64,000 bases of DNA from Quillaja saponaria (lineage: Eukaryota; Streptophyta; Magnoliopsida; Fabales; Quillajaceae): NCBI GenBank assembly GCA_029379385.1, contig CM055607.1:4154001-4218000 (forward strand), in the 5' to 3' direction. This document shows positions 44,484-57,440 of the stretch, in pieces. The notes under the pieces are model-generated. The model saw only the letters and a list, made by a program, of their open reading frames with translations, was not told the DNA's origin and searched no databases. The position numbers were made by a program, and so were the translations under genes. Each line of letters opens with the position of its first letter. Position 1 is the stretch's first letter.

Positions 44484-47400
44484 TCAAGCAAGGTATCTAT
44501 ACAACTTCCTATCTAATTTATCCCTCTCCAAGAACTCTCTCTCAATGAGGGACTCGATTCGCTTTTTGATAATGATAGGGTTAGGCAAGAACCGTGACTG
44601 CAGCTGCTTTGTGACTTCAGCAATAATATTATTGTGATCTAGTGTCCGCCTTGACTTCATTATCCTCACGATTGATGCCTCGATCTGTGGTTTTCTATCT
44701 TCTTCCACTCTTTGCCGGCTTTCCAGATTTTCTGGTTCAGACTCCCTCTGTGCAACCACTGTACCAATTTTTACCTTGAAGAACTTGCTGGTGAACTTAT
44801 CATTGAAGAAGAATGTATCATCATCAGCTATGTCCTTGCTCATGGGCTCCTTCACAAGTACATTCTTTCCTTTAACACATGCCAGAGACTGAAGGCACCT
44901 CTTCAAGTCTGACATGGGTATCTGTGTGGCCTGCTCAATCTCCTTACAAGTTAACCGATTAGCGTTATTGAAGAGCATCAGTACACACATCTGGTATGTG
45001 GAAACATTCAGCTCATGCTTCTGGCCCTTACCAAATATTGCTTTCAGATCAGCTGTGCCCATATTAGTTTGCCAGGACAACCTCCGCCCAGTATGGGTCC
45101 CAAGATAATAACCTCGAAACTTTTCACATACCCCTAATATTTCAGCTGGAAGGTTACATGTAATACTAGGTTGAGTAGGCCATGAACCTGTAGTAAGGAC
45201 CTGGACAGCTAGCAATGGGCTTTCCCCTAACTCAGCACCATGAGATGCATAGAAACCTTGCATTGTATCCTCAGAAGTCTTCATATCAGTGAACATGCCC
45301 TCTAATTTTGAAGTAAATTGGTATCCACACTCTGTTTTAAGCTTAACTAGCAAGCTTCTTTCGGCATCATCAGAGACAGTTTTCCCTGAAAGAAGCCTCT
45401 TGGCCAAATGTTGTTTGTAATACTTCTCAAACACATCTTTCTCTTGTAGATAACGGAAAAGCATCATGACCTTGTCCAATACAACTTCGACATCCTCCTC
45501 ACCAACCCCACACAGTCCTCTACGGAGCTTATCATCCACAAACAAGGAAATGAATTCCGGAGATCGAGCATTCAAATTGATGAAGTACTCAAAAGAAGAA
45601 TTCAAAGCATTTTGGAATGTCTTATCGTTGTTAAATGCCAAACTAATAATTTTATCATACTTGTCCTTTAAATCCAAGAGACGTTGTACAAAATCTACAG
45701 GATCCCTCAATCTTTCTGGATCTGTAACGAGCTTCTCACCTGTATCTCGTACATATAAAGTCATGACCTCTCTAACAATTGCAAGCCCAGCAGGCACCCT
45801 ATGAAACAAGTAATACATTCTTCCCAGGTCCTCGTATTTGTCATGCATAAGCATATTGACTAGCCCAGAGTTCTCCATATGAACTAGTATGTGCATGTGA
45901 CTTTCAATCATCTCCTTTTCCACTACGCTAGTTAGTTTTGCCTCACTTCCAGCATCCAAGTAGTGAGACACTCTCTCTATTTCTTCATTTAGACGTCTTT
46001 CAGCCTTCTTGAGATAATCTCCACAGTCACAGGACTCAACAAACTGTTGGGACTCGAGACGGTAAAAATCAGCTGAAACCTCAAGAAAATGCTTCTCAAA
46101 ATCATTTTGATAAACAGAAGGACCTAAATCCATTAGCATCTTTATGGTATTCCTCATCAGACCCCTGTTTATTACTTCACCACCCCTTTCTCTATGCACA
46201 AGCTCAAGAAGTGTATCCTTAAGCCTAGCTTGAGTTTTGCTGGAGTGGATGACAACATCCCTCCAAAGATTCAACCCGAGCTCATGAACTGGGGTTTTGT
46301 GGGTGCTTGGTACAAAAGTTCTATCCATATACATCAGTATGTCTCGAATCATTTGCAATGCCTTGTTATGATCAGCCCACTTCTTGTTTTGCTCTTCCAA
46401 AAAGAGTTCTCCCTGAGCAGATTCAATTGATTTAGATATTTCTTTTAGATGATAAGTCATGGTTGTCACAAGTCCGGAGTAAAGTTTCTCTCCAAATTTG
46501 TGTAGCACCATATTGTAAGCATTCCTGAATATGCACCACATGCTCAAAAATCAGAAACTTAAGCAAGACGTAATAAAATGTAGGACATAATGGAGAAAAT
46601 ATATATGGTAGTTCAACATAAGCTTAAAAAGCAGTTTAAAATCGCTCCCTTCAGGTGATTCCATGCTTCAAAGAAAACGAAATTACTGATGTAGAAAGAA
46701 GTTCTGGACTGCCTTGCAACATTGCCATAATATAAATTTTTTCGGGTAGAAACTCCTAAAGTTTTTTACTTAAATGCTTGGAGCTTCTTGCCCTTTAACG
46801 ACAGAATCTATTTCGTGTGAATAGAATGTTATGATGAGCAAGAACAATCTAAAGAGCATTCCCATTAGTATAAATTGTAAGATCAAACAAAAGAATTTGA
46901 AGGCCCTTGAAGTTTTCCATGAAGGCGACAAGCTATGTTGGTCAGAATGCAACCTTTGAGGCCTGTAAAACAGTTCTTAAACAGTATGGTTTTAAATAGA
47001 TTTTAGAGTAAATTATACTCCCACCCTTGAGGTTTTGATGAGCCTGCACAGAGCCCCAAAGTTAGGGATAAACAACACTCCCCTCCCCTCATTAATGGTT
47101 CTGTTTCATTATTTGTTAATTAAATTTTAAATTGTGAAATTAGGAGTAAAGAGTTATTTAAAATTAATGAAGTCAACCTTTCTAACTAGACTCCTAACCA
47201 GACCTGTAATCTCAGTTGCACCAGAGTGTAAGTGGCTAATGGGAGAGAAGAGAAGTTGTTCCCTCTTCCTTCCAACCCACTGAAAACCTAGATTTTCTAG
47301 CATATTTTTCACAACTTAATGTCGTTCTTTCTAGAAAATCAACTATTCCACAACTTCCATCCTCAGGCTTCCTTCCATTGATCCGATCTTCAACCTGATC

Positions 47401-49701
47401 TGAGTTGTCTTCGGTAAAATCAACGGTCCAAGCAATATACATCAATAACCATCAACATATACCTCAATATATGGTGATGAAACTCCAAGCTTTGGGTGTA
47501 TGAATGCATATATAAGAACCAAAACCAATGGTCACTGTCATATGACAATCTATACTCCAATATGCTTTCTAATTGTTTCCTGACCCCACCCATTTGTCAA
47601 ATCAGCTTCCAGTAGCTCCAAAGACCCACACAATTTGTCTCTCAGTCTCATACACCTAAAATTAAACGCTCCCAGTAACATGAATGTTATCCCTGTTATC
47701 TGTATAAGAACAGAGCCAGCGGTTTTAGTGTGGTATTATGAGGAACAAACAAAGATTATGTTAATCTTCTTTTTTTTTTTAAGATTAACCAGAGTTAAAC
47801 TCATGATTTAGAGCATATTCCGTCCAACAACATAACAGATTCTGTGAGCCAGCCATCATTGAGGGAGTGTCGTGTTGTTTACCCCAAAGTTTTTGTGGGA
47901 GTGTCATTTTGAGAAACCTGAGGGGAGGGGAGTGTAATTTACGCTAAATTTTAACACATAAGTGTTTTGTTCAATTGTTTTCCAAAATATTTTCCTCTCT
48001 CTCTAGCCATACACCTGTAAGTGTTGTTTATTTTCCTCAACAGGCCATTTTTACATGGAACTATAGAGAACAGTCTTGAAATGAACACCTGCATGGTGCT
48101 CTAGAAGCTTGTCTAAGCTTCAGTCTGCCACCTCAAATCCTGGGGGCATATAATTGGTCATTTCTGTGCTCATACAAAACAGCACCAAGTAATCTTTTAG
48201 TCCTACATATTTTGCTTCCTCGTAATTTTACATTACATCTAATGATCCTCTCACTTGAAGTTATTAAAACGTTACTTGAGCAGTTTCTGCTGTTTGTTAT
48301 TGCTCACAATTACTTCTATGAAGATGTTTAAGGAAAAAAAGTTAAAAAAGTAAACGTGAATTAGTCATTTAGTGATTAGAAATTTTAAAAATGTAAAAAT
48401 TATTAATAACAATGATATTTACTCAGTTCATGAAAAACTCAACCACGGAAATCTTAAACTAAACATTTAGAGTAGTGAAATTAACTTAAAAGATAAAAAG
48501 TCAATGAATACAATTACTGAATTACTAGCGAGATAATAATTTTTAAAAATTCATTATATAAACTGTTTACTAAATACTAAAGCATGTGACAAAACATTTG
48601 AAATTTTCATTGCATCCTCTTCAAAATTAATTTTACTAGTCAAATTTTCTTTTGCATGCAAGTTCAATCGATAGTCTTTTTTCTTTTTTCTTTCATTTGA
48701 TTCATTAAAATAGAGGCCTATAATGAAATAAAACTTTTTGCAACTATTGGGGATTACATAACTACATAAGAAAGAGAGGAAAACATTTTTTTTACTTTTT
48801 TTCCTTTCTCTGTCCCATAAGATAAACACCAGCAGGTAAAATAATACATAAGCTGCCTTGACAAAGATAGGGATTCTGGATGCATCATTTGAATTTATAT
48901 AAGATCATAGGTGAATGGAGTCATTAAAGACATGCCTTGTTTACTTCCATTGAGTTTTCAATATTAGTTCTGACTTCTGAATTATGATGTTTATGTGATA
49001 AGGAATTTATACAGTTTAAATACTCAATTATTAAATTGAAAGCAATCTCACAAATGGCCCTCATAGGAGCATGCCATCTACTGGAATTTTGTTCCTGGAA
49101 GTGGGAAATGCAAGAAATAAAGCCTCACTTGAATGCATTTTAAATTACATCAAGTATACAATCAGAGGCATTATGTATGAATTTTCTTTAGTTTTTTTTA
49201 CTCTTAAACATTTCAACCAAATTCAAGACCTAAACAAGATTTGCACAACTTAATTAAGTTAGTTTCTTTATGCACCAAGCAGCGTCCACCTCCCTTTATA
49301 CTAATTCTAGCTCCAAGTCCTTACAGCAACTCACAACACCCAGACATAAATAGAAAACTGAGGACGACGACAACATCAACAAATTCCAGTTAAATCTAAC
49401 AAAAACAAAGGACTAACAATATTTACCCAAAATAATCCCACTTTCAAACTTTCCATGCAAAACGAGAACATCAAATTTTACAGTAATACTCCTCCATCAA
49501 ACCACAACAATAAACGTATCTAAAAACAATAGAAGCAAACCTGTAAAGCTCTTCAAAACTAAGCCCACTAGCATTACGGCTGTAAATCTCATGGATTGCA
49601 TGCTCCAAAAGCTTCCACGTTTTCTCTGCATATTTCGGATCCACCACAACCCGATGCTTAAATGCTTCTATCTGGAAAGTCCTCTTTCTCTGGGCACTCA
49701 T
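44484..49701 (-). CDS. CUL3: CULLIN 3, scaffold of CRL3 ubiquitin ligases
   Basis: Scaffold that binds BTB-protein substrate adaptors at its N-terminus and RBX1 at its C-terminus to form E3 ubiquitin ligases. Two exons: 49541-49701 and 44484-46524, split after ELYR; 733 residues against 732 for Arabidopsis CUL3A. The N-terminus FQIEAFKHRVVVDPKYAEKT is the cullin-3 BTB/3-box contact region. The cullin homology region includes LLSGKTVSDDAERSLLVKLK and TGRRLSWQTNMGTADLKAIF. The Nedd8 acceptor is the lysine in IVRIMKSRR (about residue 677), and the protein ends in LYRYLA, typical of cullins. The open frame continues upstream of 49701 but has no ATG, so this Met is the start. The intron is about 3 kb and holds a MITE. 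Confidence 0.97.
47002..47948. mobile_element. MITE-like element with long inverted ends in the CUL3 intron
   Basis: The left end (from 47002) and the reverse complement of the right end share TTAG-GTAAATTA-ACTCCC, then CAGGTTT/GAGGTTT and a later block GTAAACAACAC/ATAAACAACAC with ACTCCC, so the inverted repeats span about 85 bases with gaps. The interior has no transposase frame. The long gapped ends resemble Mutator-like non-autonomous elements. I could not establish a target duplication. Confidence 0.6.
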
Positions 49702-52700
49702 CTCCTCAAACTGAAGCTCCCTGAAGCTCAAACACCAAAAGAGACTACCTTTAGCTCTGTATGCAATCCCCACTACCCCAAGTCCCCAGTTGAAACACCT
49801 ACTGACAGGGACTAAATTATTTAAGCTCAGACGACAAAACCCTAGAATTTTGGGCTCGAAATACAAAGAAAACTAGATAGGATAGAAAACATGACCATGA
49901 TGCTCAATGGTTAAAGGATTTAAGAAAAAAAATCAACTTTCGGGGATTTCTACGAGAGGGAATTTGCAGAAATGTACGGAAAAGAGGAAGACGAAGAACC
50001 TCCTAGTTTAAATTTTTTTTTTTTTTTCAATATTGTTATAAATCATGAGTAATTATAAAATCAAAAAAGAGGGAAGGATAATATATATATATATAAGAGA
50101 TACAAGATAAAATGTTAAAAAAAATCAGAAAATCAAAGATAGAAAAATAAAAAATAAATATGTTTATCTACTTTGTTTAAGTTAAAATTAGATGGCTTGA
50201 CTTAAATAATTTGGATATGGTAATATGTTTGATGCTCATCATTAGAGATTAGAGGTTACAAATGACAAAAGCAAGGTGGGAAAAGAAAGAATGTAATTAC
50301 AAGTTAACTTTATCGTTTATATAGAAAGTTTGGATATTAAAATTAATGTCACAGTTATAGTACATTCAAAACTTACAACTACTTATTAAATATTATTTTG
50401 AAGAGCAAAATTAATGATATTTATTGCAAAGTCAAATTATTATATAATATTTTGATCAAGTACAAAATAAAATAAAAATAAGGTATGATTGCATAATAAT
50501 TTATAATTTAAATAATAAGACAAGTTTGAACTTAACTTATGGGATTCATTCTCTAATACAATTAGGGTTTATATCCAATAAATATATGAGAATACTCATA
50601 AGAAATTAAAAAAAAATAGTATATCACTATATTCTTGATTGTTTATATAACTCCAACCCTTCACAATAACTAGTTTCTCTAGTAATTGTTTTCCAATCTA
50701 GCAATAAATTCCATTTTACAAAAAACTAAATAATAATTGCCCGACACTAGAAAAGTGACATTCTTTATAATGGAATTAATAATGCCACTACCATTAGAAA
50801 TAATACAACAATATCATATAATTTAAATATAGTTTATTCATTGCATTAGTATATTAAAATCACTGTGTAGATGACTCTAATTTCTTTTAAAATATACATA
50901 CTTCCTTTAAAATTTAAAAATAAGTTACAACTAAATTCCAAAATTAAAAAAAAAAAAAAAACTTCCTATAATAATACCCTATCTTCATATTATGAAGAGA
51001 TAGATATGATTTTTTGTTTTATTATTAAACATATAATAAAGTATACCAAAATTGAACTATTAATATTCCTAAAATTATTAAAAAACATAAAAAAAATTAA
51101 TAAAAAATAAAATTTATAAAATACTATAAATTTTTAAAGAATATGAAGCTTTTACTAAATATAGATACTATATTTTAAAAAAATATTAATTTTATTATTG
51201 TCTTATGAATGATTGTAAATTTAATTTTATTTATTTATTAACAAGAATAAATGTAAATATTTTTGGTATTTTATCTTAATTTTAAGATTAAGAAATAAAT
51301 ATTTAGGTTTTGATAATAGGGAAGAGATTCACGTAATATATACAAAATTCAAAGGAGATAGAAGTAATTTATTATAAAATTATGTGTTTTTCATTTTGTT
51401 TTATATTATTTATTATATTTTAAAATTATTTATCTTTTATACTGAAAATCCTTCTTCAATTAAAAACCTTCTTGCAGTAGCTGACGATGAGCTTTCTTTT
51501 TTCTTTTTGTTAGTTATCTCTCTAGCTCTCTTCTAGCTGACGACGAAGAAAACAAAGATAATAGCTCCCATAGAAGCCCCAAGGTATCTGACTAAAAGCT
51601 CTCTCTTTTTTCTATTCAGATCAAACCCTAAATTTGGATTTTTTGTTGATCATAAATTTTCAGAAATATTCTTTATCTTACCTATCAAAGATCCTACATT
51701 TCCATGTTGTGATTTAATTAATTTTAGTTTCTGCTCTGTATTGTGGGTTCCAAAATGCGAAGGCTTTGTTTTCTAACTGTAGCAGAGTCTGTGGGAGCAA
51801 CTGGACAACATGTAAATTTCAGGTCTAATTGCATGGAATATAGTTGTAAATCCATATCTAGGCAGTTTGTAATATCATTCTTTTTTTTTTGTAATGGTGG
51901 TTGATAATTGAATTTGCTAATGCTGGAAAATTTCAACTAAGAAAGGGGGGCCTATGCTTTTGGTTGATGGTTGGGTGTAGTATCATTGACTTACAAGAGA
52001 TTCGATAACAGTGCATGATCTGAGCAAGAGAATAAATTAATGCATAAGAGATGCAGAATTCCTTGCAATTTATTATATTTGTATCTGGTTCATGCATTGG
52101 ATCATTAGGCATCCTTACATCTTTTGTCAGTAGTAGCATGTCATTTGAAATCCCATTTGATAGGTTGAATAAGATTCATTGATTCCCTTTATTTTGCATT
52201 TCTTATTCATTTGGGTTTGGTCTTCTTATTATTCTTTATGTTTGCTTGATTCCGCCTTTGTGTTTTAGGCTGCTCTGGGATTTTTTTTCATCATTTGTGG
52301 CACTTAAATCTTTATATTACTTCAATGCATTCCTTCCTTTTAGTTAGTTCAAGATTTATGGATGAATATATTCTGACCAATTGAGACTTTATTCTGCATT
52401 GTTAACATATCAGTTAAAATCAGTCATTTAGAATTTCTTCCCCCTTAGTTGTAAACTATATGTCAACTCAATTTTCGTCATGACTTCTGACTTAAATGAT
52501 ATCTAGCTTAAAAGATTTGTTGTCTATTACCGATGTGTAGACACAATGCGCCCTCATGCAATAAAATGAACTTAGATATGTTGTTAGGGGTGCTTCAAAT
52601 ATTTAAGAAACCAGCATATGGTTCCTCATTTCATGTCTGTTCTAACTTTGTGTAAAACATGACGCCATATGTTCCCATTAGATATGTTGAGAAGAATTTA

Positions 52701-54843
52701 CAATTATGAGCAATTTGTCTTGTTGGTTCATAAACCTGTGGATTCAACATGAGAAAATGTGGGGAAGTGTGATAGATTTGCACTTTCCAGTCACACACCC
52801 ACAATCAAATGTGACATGTTTTCATCACTTTTTTTTTTTTTTTTTTTGTTTCCCGATTCTGGCTTTTGATTTTTTTTTTTTTGAGTCATAATATTATTAA
52901 GAGTAGTATATGCTGACAAAATTGCATTATATCCCACCTGTCTCTTTCAAGGATTTGATGCAGCTTGTTGTGAGTTTACAAGAAATCTATAGAATAATTA
53001 GCAAGTGATGTTACTCTATTTAGAATGAGACATTGAATTTATTTTTCAGCATCTGTCAAGGATAAAATTGAGGTAGTTTTCTTCAGCGTGTTCCTTAATT
53101 AGTTGGATGCCTGGATTAGTTATATACTTATATGAAAGACCGTATTATCTTCATATTGAATCTTCTATAGCCAATCTGGCAGCCTTATGTAGAATTTGTC
53201 GCTACTAGTTAATTGCAGAACATGATACTGCTATTGATGGCTAGGAAAAAGTGCACCAGTTGCATAAGTTAACAATCACTAAACTTAAATTTTTTTTGGC
53301 AAAACATATTCTTGAAGTTGATAGATGAATTTTTGGATCATTATCTGATTGGATGCCCCTCTGGAAATGCTTCCTTAACTTATATTTTCCTGGCCTTATA
53401 GAACAATAAATCTAGTATGTTCAACTATTCTTCCCCCCTCCCTGGCTTGCTATTCTGATTCTATCATCTACCTCATAAAATTATGACTAGGATAACTATG
53501 GGTATGCTTAGTTCCTGCATGTGGAAGTGCCTGGACCTTCTCCCTTGTGTTGGCTGACACCCCAGCCCCCCTTCAACCAGCCTGCCCCTGCCTGCTGATG
53601 AGCGAAGGCTGAAATTTCTGTATGCCAAATGCTAGGGTTTGAAAGAGTCTATGGCTTGAATGGACAAAGTCAGATGGGATTTGAGGCTGAGAAAACCATT
53701 AGAAGTTTGCAAAGTAGGATCTGACTTAACTGCCAATATACTTTTGCTCATCAATGTATACTTTTCCAGTTGAGAAAGAGTGTGCTGATGTGTGGCAGAG
53801 GATAGCAACTGTGGCATGTGTATGCTTTTCAGTCATTCAGTTTTGACTCAGCAGTAAAAATCTTTTAATTTTGTTAACTTCTTCGTTCATATGTACGCTA
53901 GTTATTTGTGGATTGATTGAATCTTCTGTTGAGTAATTGTGTTTTGGTATGAGGACATAGATCCCAGAGCTAAATGACTATTATCTATTATGCAATTTTT
54001 CTTGGAAAAACTGCTGCTTATATAGAACAAATAAACTTTTAGGGCTCTCTCTCTCTCCCTGTCTGTCTAGGTTTGTCACAATTACAGGTGAAAATCTATG
54101 TAGGTAAGACTCCCACCATCATAATACACCTGTTACTTCTTTGCTTACAGGTCCCCTATTCCATTTTCAATTTTTAAGTGCAACTTCACCACCCCTTAAA
54201 ATTTAATCCCCAAGTGTTAGGCCAGCTATGCATAAAACCATACCATAATTTTTAAAAAACCGTTACAGTTAGTCCCTTCAACATCTCATAGTGACAGTGA
54301 ACAAATCCAAACTGTATGGGACTAGTGGTCTCTCTTGCCACTTGTCCCTTTGACAGAACCTTCTAATTGCCACCTAGTCTCCCTTACATGGTGGCATTCT
54401 CATCCTCGCATGCCATCCTCTGCCACGTGGACACCACTTAACTTTTTTATTAATTATATTACTAAGTATGAGATATTCTATGAGATTCAGGTTCTATCAA
54501 AAACCAATTATATCAACAACAATTTGTTTAGCAAGATTTGATGCTGACAATTACCCAATCTTCTTCTCACACTTCACATAATTAAGAGATAGAAACCCAG
54601 TGACCTGGCAGCCAATAAATTATAAGAGCCAAAACCAGCTCCTAACGAAACGGCAACGACTGATGAGACGGTTGGACCTGGACCAGTCCTCAAGTTCCTT
54701 GTAATTTAATATTCATCACATGTCGTTGCAGTCAAAACGTCATCGCCTCCTTTCTCTCACAATTATACCACGTTTCAATCATCTGGAGCCTAATCTGTAT
54801 CACGACTGACACCTGAATACGTAACGTATTTATTATCTTCACG
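49702..54843. other. Intergenic region between CUL3 and the small plus-strand gene
   Basis: Head-to-head spacer. About 49702-49980 should be CUL3 leader and promoter. 50000-51470 is very AT-rich. At 51480-51590 a less AT-rich block ends CCCCAAG/GTATCT, which resembles a leader exon and donor, but I found no following coding exon up to 54.5 kb. Poly-T runs at 52829-52848 and 52870-52882. No protein gene is supported. Confidence 0.5.
54423..54430. promoter_or_regulatory. Palindromic G-box
   Basis: CCACGTGG lies about 520 bases upstream of the ATG of the small gene. It is the core bound by plant bZIP and bHLH factors (ABRE/G-box). No functional evidence. Confidence 0.4.
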
Positions 54844-54850
54844 TATAAAT
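54844..54850 (+). promoter_or_regulatory. TATA box of the small plus-strand gene
   Basis: TATAAAT about 100 bases upstream of the ATG at 54952, a normal distance for a plant gene with a short leader. Confidence 0.55.
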
Positions 54851-54951
54851 ATTCCTCGTAGGAGAAGAGTTAGCCGGGTCAGGTTCAACTTGTTCTTCGT
54901 CTCTGTTTCTGATATTCAGAACCCGAAGCAAGTTCGTTGCCGGAGTATTCC

Positions 54952-55434
54952 ATGGATTCCGATCGAGACAAGGATCAGGATTTTTTGTGGATGGGGAACT
55001 CGAAGTCGAATGTGTGTACAGAGGTGGAAACGGATCAAGAGAGCGGTGGATCGTCGGAAGAGATGGAGTCTCCGAAATCAGTGACGAAGGTGAGACGACA
55101 GGGGAAGAACAAGTTTGCACACTTGCATAGCCAGATTTTGAGGATCAGGGAGGAGGATTCTCACATCGGCCATGATTTTGGCGAAGGAATCAGTACCAAA
55201 GAGAAGGTTGCCACTTTTTTCGCCGGTGGTAGTCCGAAGCATTATCAGCAAGCTCATCGTGTTGCTTCGCCGGTTGAGGTGGTACTTTTCTCAAGGCCGA
55301 CGAGCTTACCTTCCTCCCCTCTGAGCGGCAAGACAACTACTCCCACTCGGCTCAATTCTTCTTTGCAAACCATATATCGAGGTTCATTCAACTCTCCGCC
55401 CTCCTATTTTCTTGATGGATACTTATCATCTTGA
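54952..55434 (+). CDS. Small intronless gene, unknown function
   Basis: 160 residues from the first ATG (MDSDRDKDQDFLWMGNSK) to a TGA. I do not recognise the family. The N-terminal half is acidic and serine-rich (EVETDQESGGSSEEMESP), followed by a basic patch (KVRRQGKNKFAHLHSQ). The C-terminal half has a possible short motif (PVEVVLFSRPTSLPSSPLSG) and is rich in S, P and T. There is no signal peptide, membrane segment or zinc-binding pattern. It looks like a plant regulatory protein that is largely disordered, perhaps phosphorylated. A TATA box at a sensible distance and higher GC than the flanks support a real gene. An open frame without ATG extends a few codons upstream. Confidence 0.7.
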   Translation: MDSDRDKDQDFLWMGNSKSNVCTEVETDQESGGSSEEMESPKSVTKVRRQGKNKFAHLHSQILRIREEDSHIGHDFGEGISTKEKVATFFAGGSPKHYQQAHRVASPVEVVLFSRPTSLPSSPLSGKTTTPTRLNSSLQTIYRGSFNSPPSYFLDGYLSS

Positions 55435-56814
55435 AGAATTTTTTGCATATTCTTGTTTCTGTTAACCAGTATTTTCTCGGTATCCAAACAATAGATGATA
55501 TTCTCTTTAAAACCCATCAAAACATGAAAATCTGGGAATTGAAAAAAATAAAAGGATATTTTTACTTTTAAAATTTCATTATATTCTAAATTTTATATTG
55601 AATGTTTTTATGATATTTTTACCTTAATTTTTTTATGTTTAGTTTAAAATTTAAAATATTAATTAAGTAAATCAGTTTTTTTTTTAAATTACATTATTTA
55701 ATTTAAAAAACTAAAATTTATAATTTAATAACCTGTAGAAAAATAAATATTTTAAAATTAATTAGATTTATTATGTTTTTCAAAAAAAAAAAAAAAAAAT
55801 TAGTTCTTGCCATGAAAAAATAATAGTAAATCAAGTTGAATTTGAAAATAATTTTTTCTCTAAATGTTTTTAGAAAAAAAAATAAAATTGAAAGGAGTTA
55901 ATGAGAACTTTTTAATCTTTCATTAATAATTATATAAAGAATTTTTATAATTTTATATTATGTACTTTTTAAAAAATTGTTTCCCTTAATTAATATTTTA
56001 AATTAAATATTAACAATAAATATATAGGTAAAAATGGTATAAAATGTTTAAATCTAAAATTTAAGACTTATTTGAATAAATATCTTAAAAATGAGAGTTA
56101 TTGAAAATGTAAATTTATTATAGGATTTGAAAATAGTAGGGTTTCAAAATTTCCAGATTACGGAGCAAATGAATTTTGGGCTATGATGAAAACCAATAGA
56201 GAGGTTATATTCTCGGCTTATTTTTTGTTACCCAATCCTATTTTTGCCCTTTTTTAAGAATCTAGGTAAAACTGATTAGGTGCTTTTTTACTATTTATTC
56301 TATTGCAGGAACAAAGCACTAATAGGTAAGAGGTAGATCGAATCAGTCGTTAAAGTTAGCTTTCGTGAAAAATGGAGTCAAGTTCAAGGCTGTGGCTTTT
56401 TTCTTTTCTTTTTCCTCCCACCTTGAAGTTTCTTTCTTGCTATAATATTACTATGTATAGACTAGAATTTCTGTACAGTGACAAAACAAATAGATGAGTT
56501 GAGCAAAAAAGAAAAAACAAACTGTCCATCTCTTTTTGGCTACCATTTCTTATTTTCCATGAAAAAGTAATCTAACTTCAAAAAGGAACAAAGTTGAGTG
56601 GCAAAGCTAGTGTCGAATTTGAATAGGTCCAGTTCTATCCCTGTCATCCATTAGGATTAGATTCAACAAAAGGCAACTATATTACTAGCAATGGACCAAA
56701 AATGGTTACAGTTAAAGCTATTTACAATCTAGTGGCCACTGCTAATATTTTCTTATGTTTCAGACCAATGAGTCCATTGGTCTACAATTGAACCCAGTTG
56801 TTCGCCAGTCTACA
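55435..56814. other. AT-rich intergenic region
   Basis: 3' flank of the small gene and AT-rich spacer, with poly-A/T runs near 55780-55799. No gene seen. Confidence 0.6.

Positions 56815-57440
<626 letters not shown>

Noticed and set aside
49702..49866. In-frame extension of CUL3 upstream of its Met
   Set aside because: There is no ATG in it and cullin-3 homology starts at MSAQRKRT. It is leader sequence that happens to be open.
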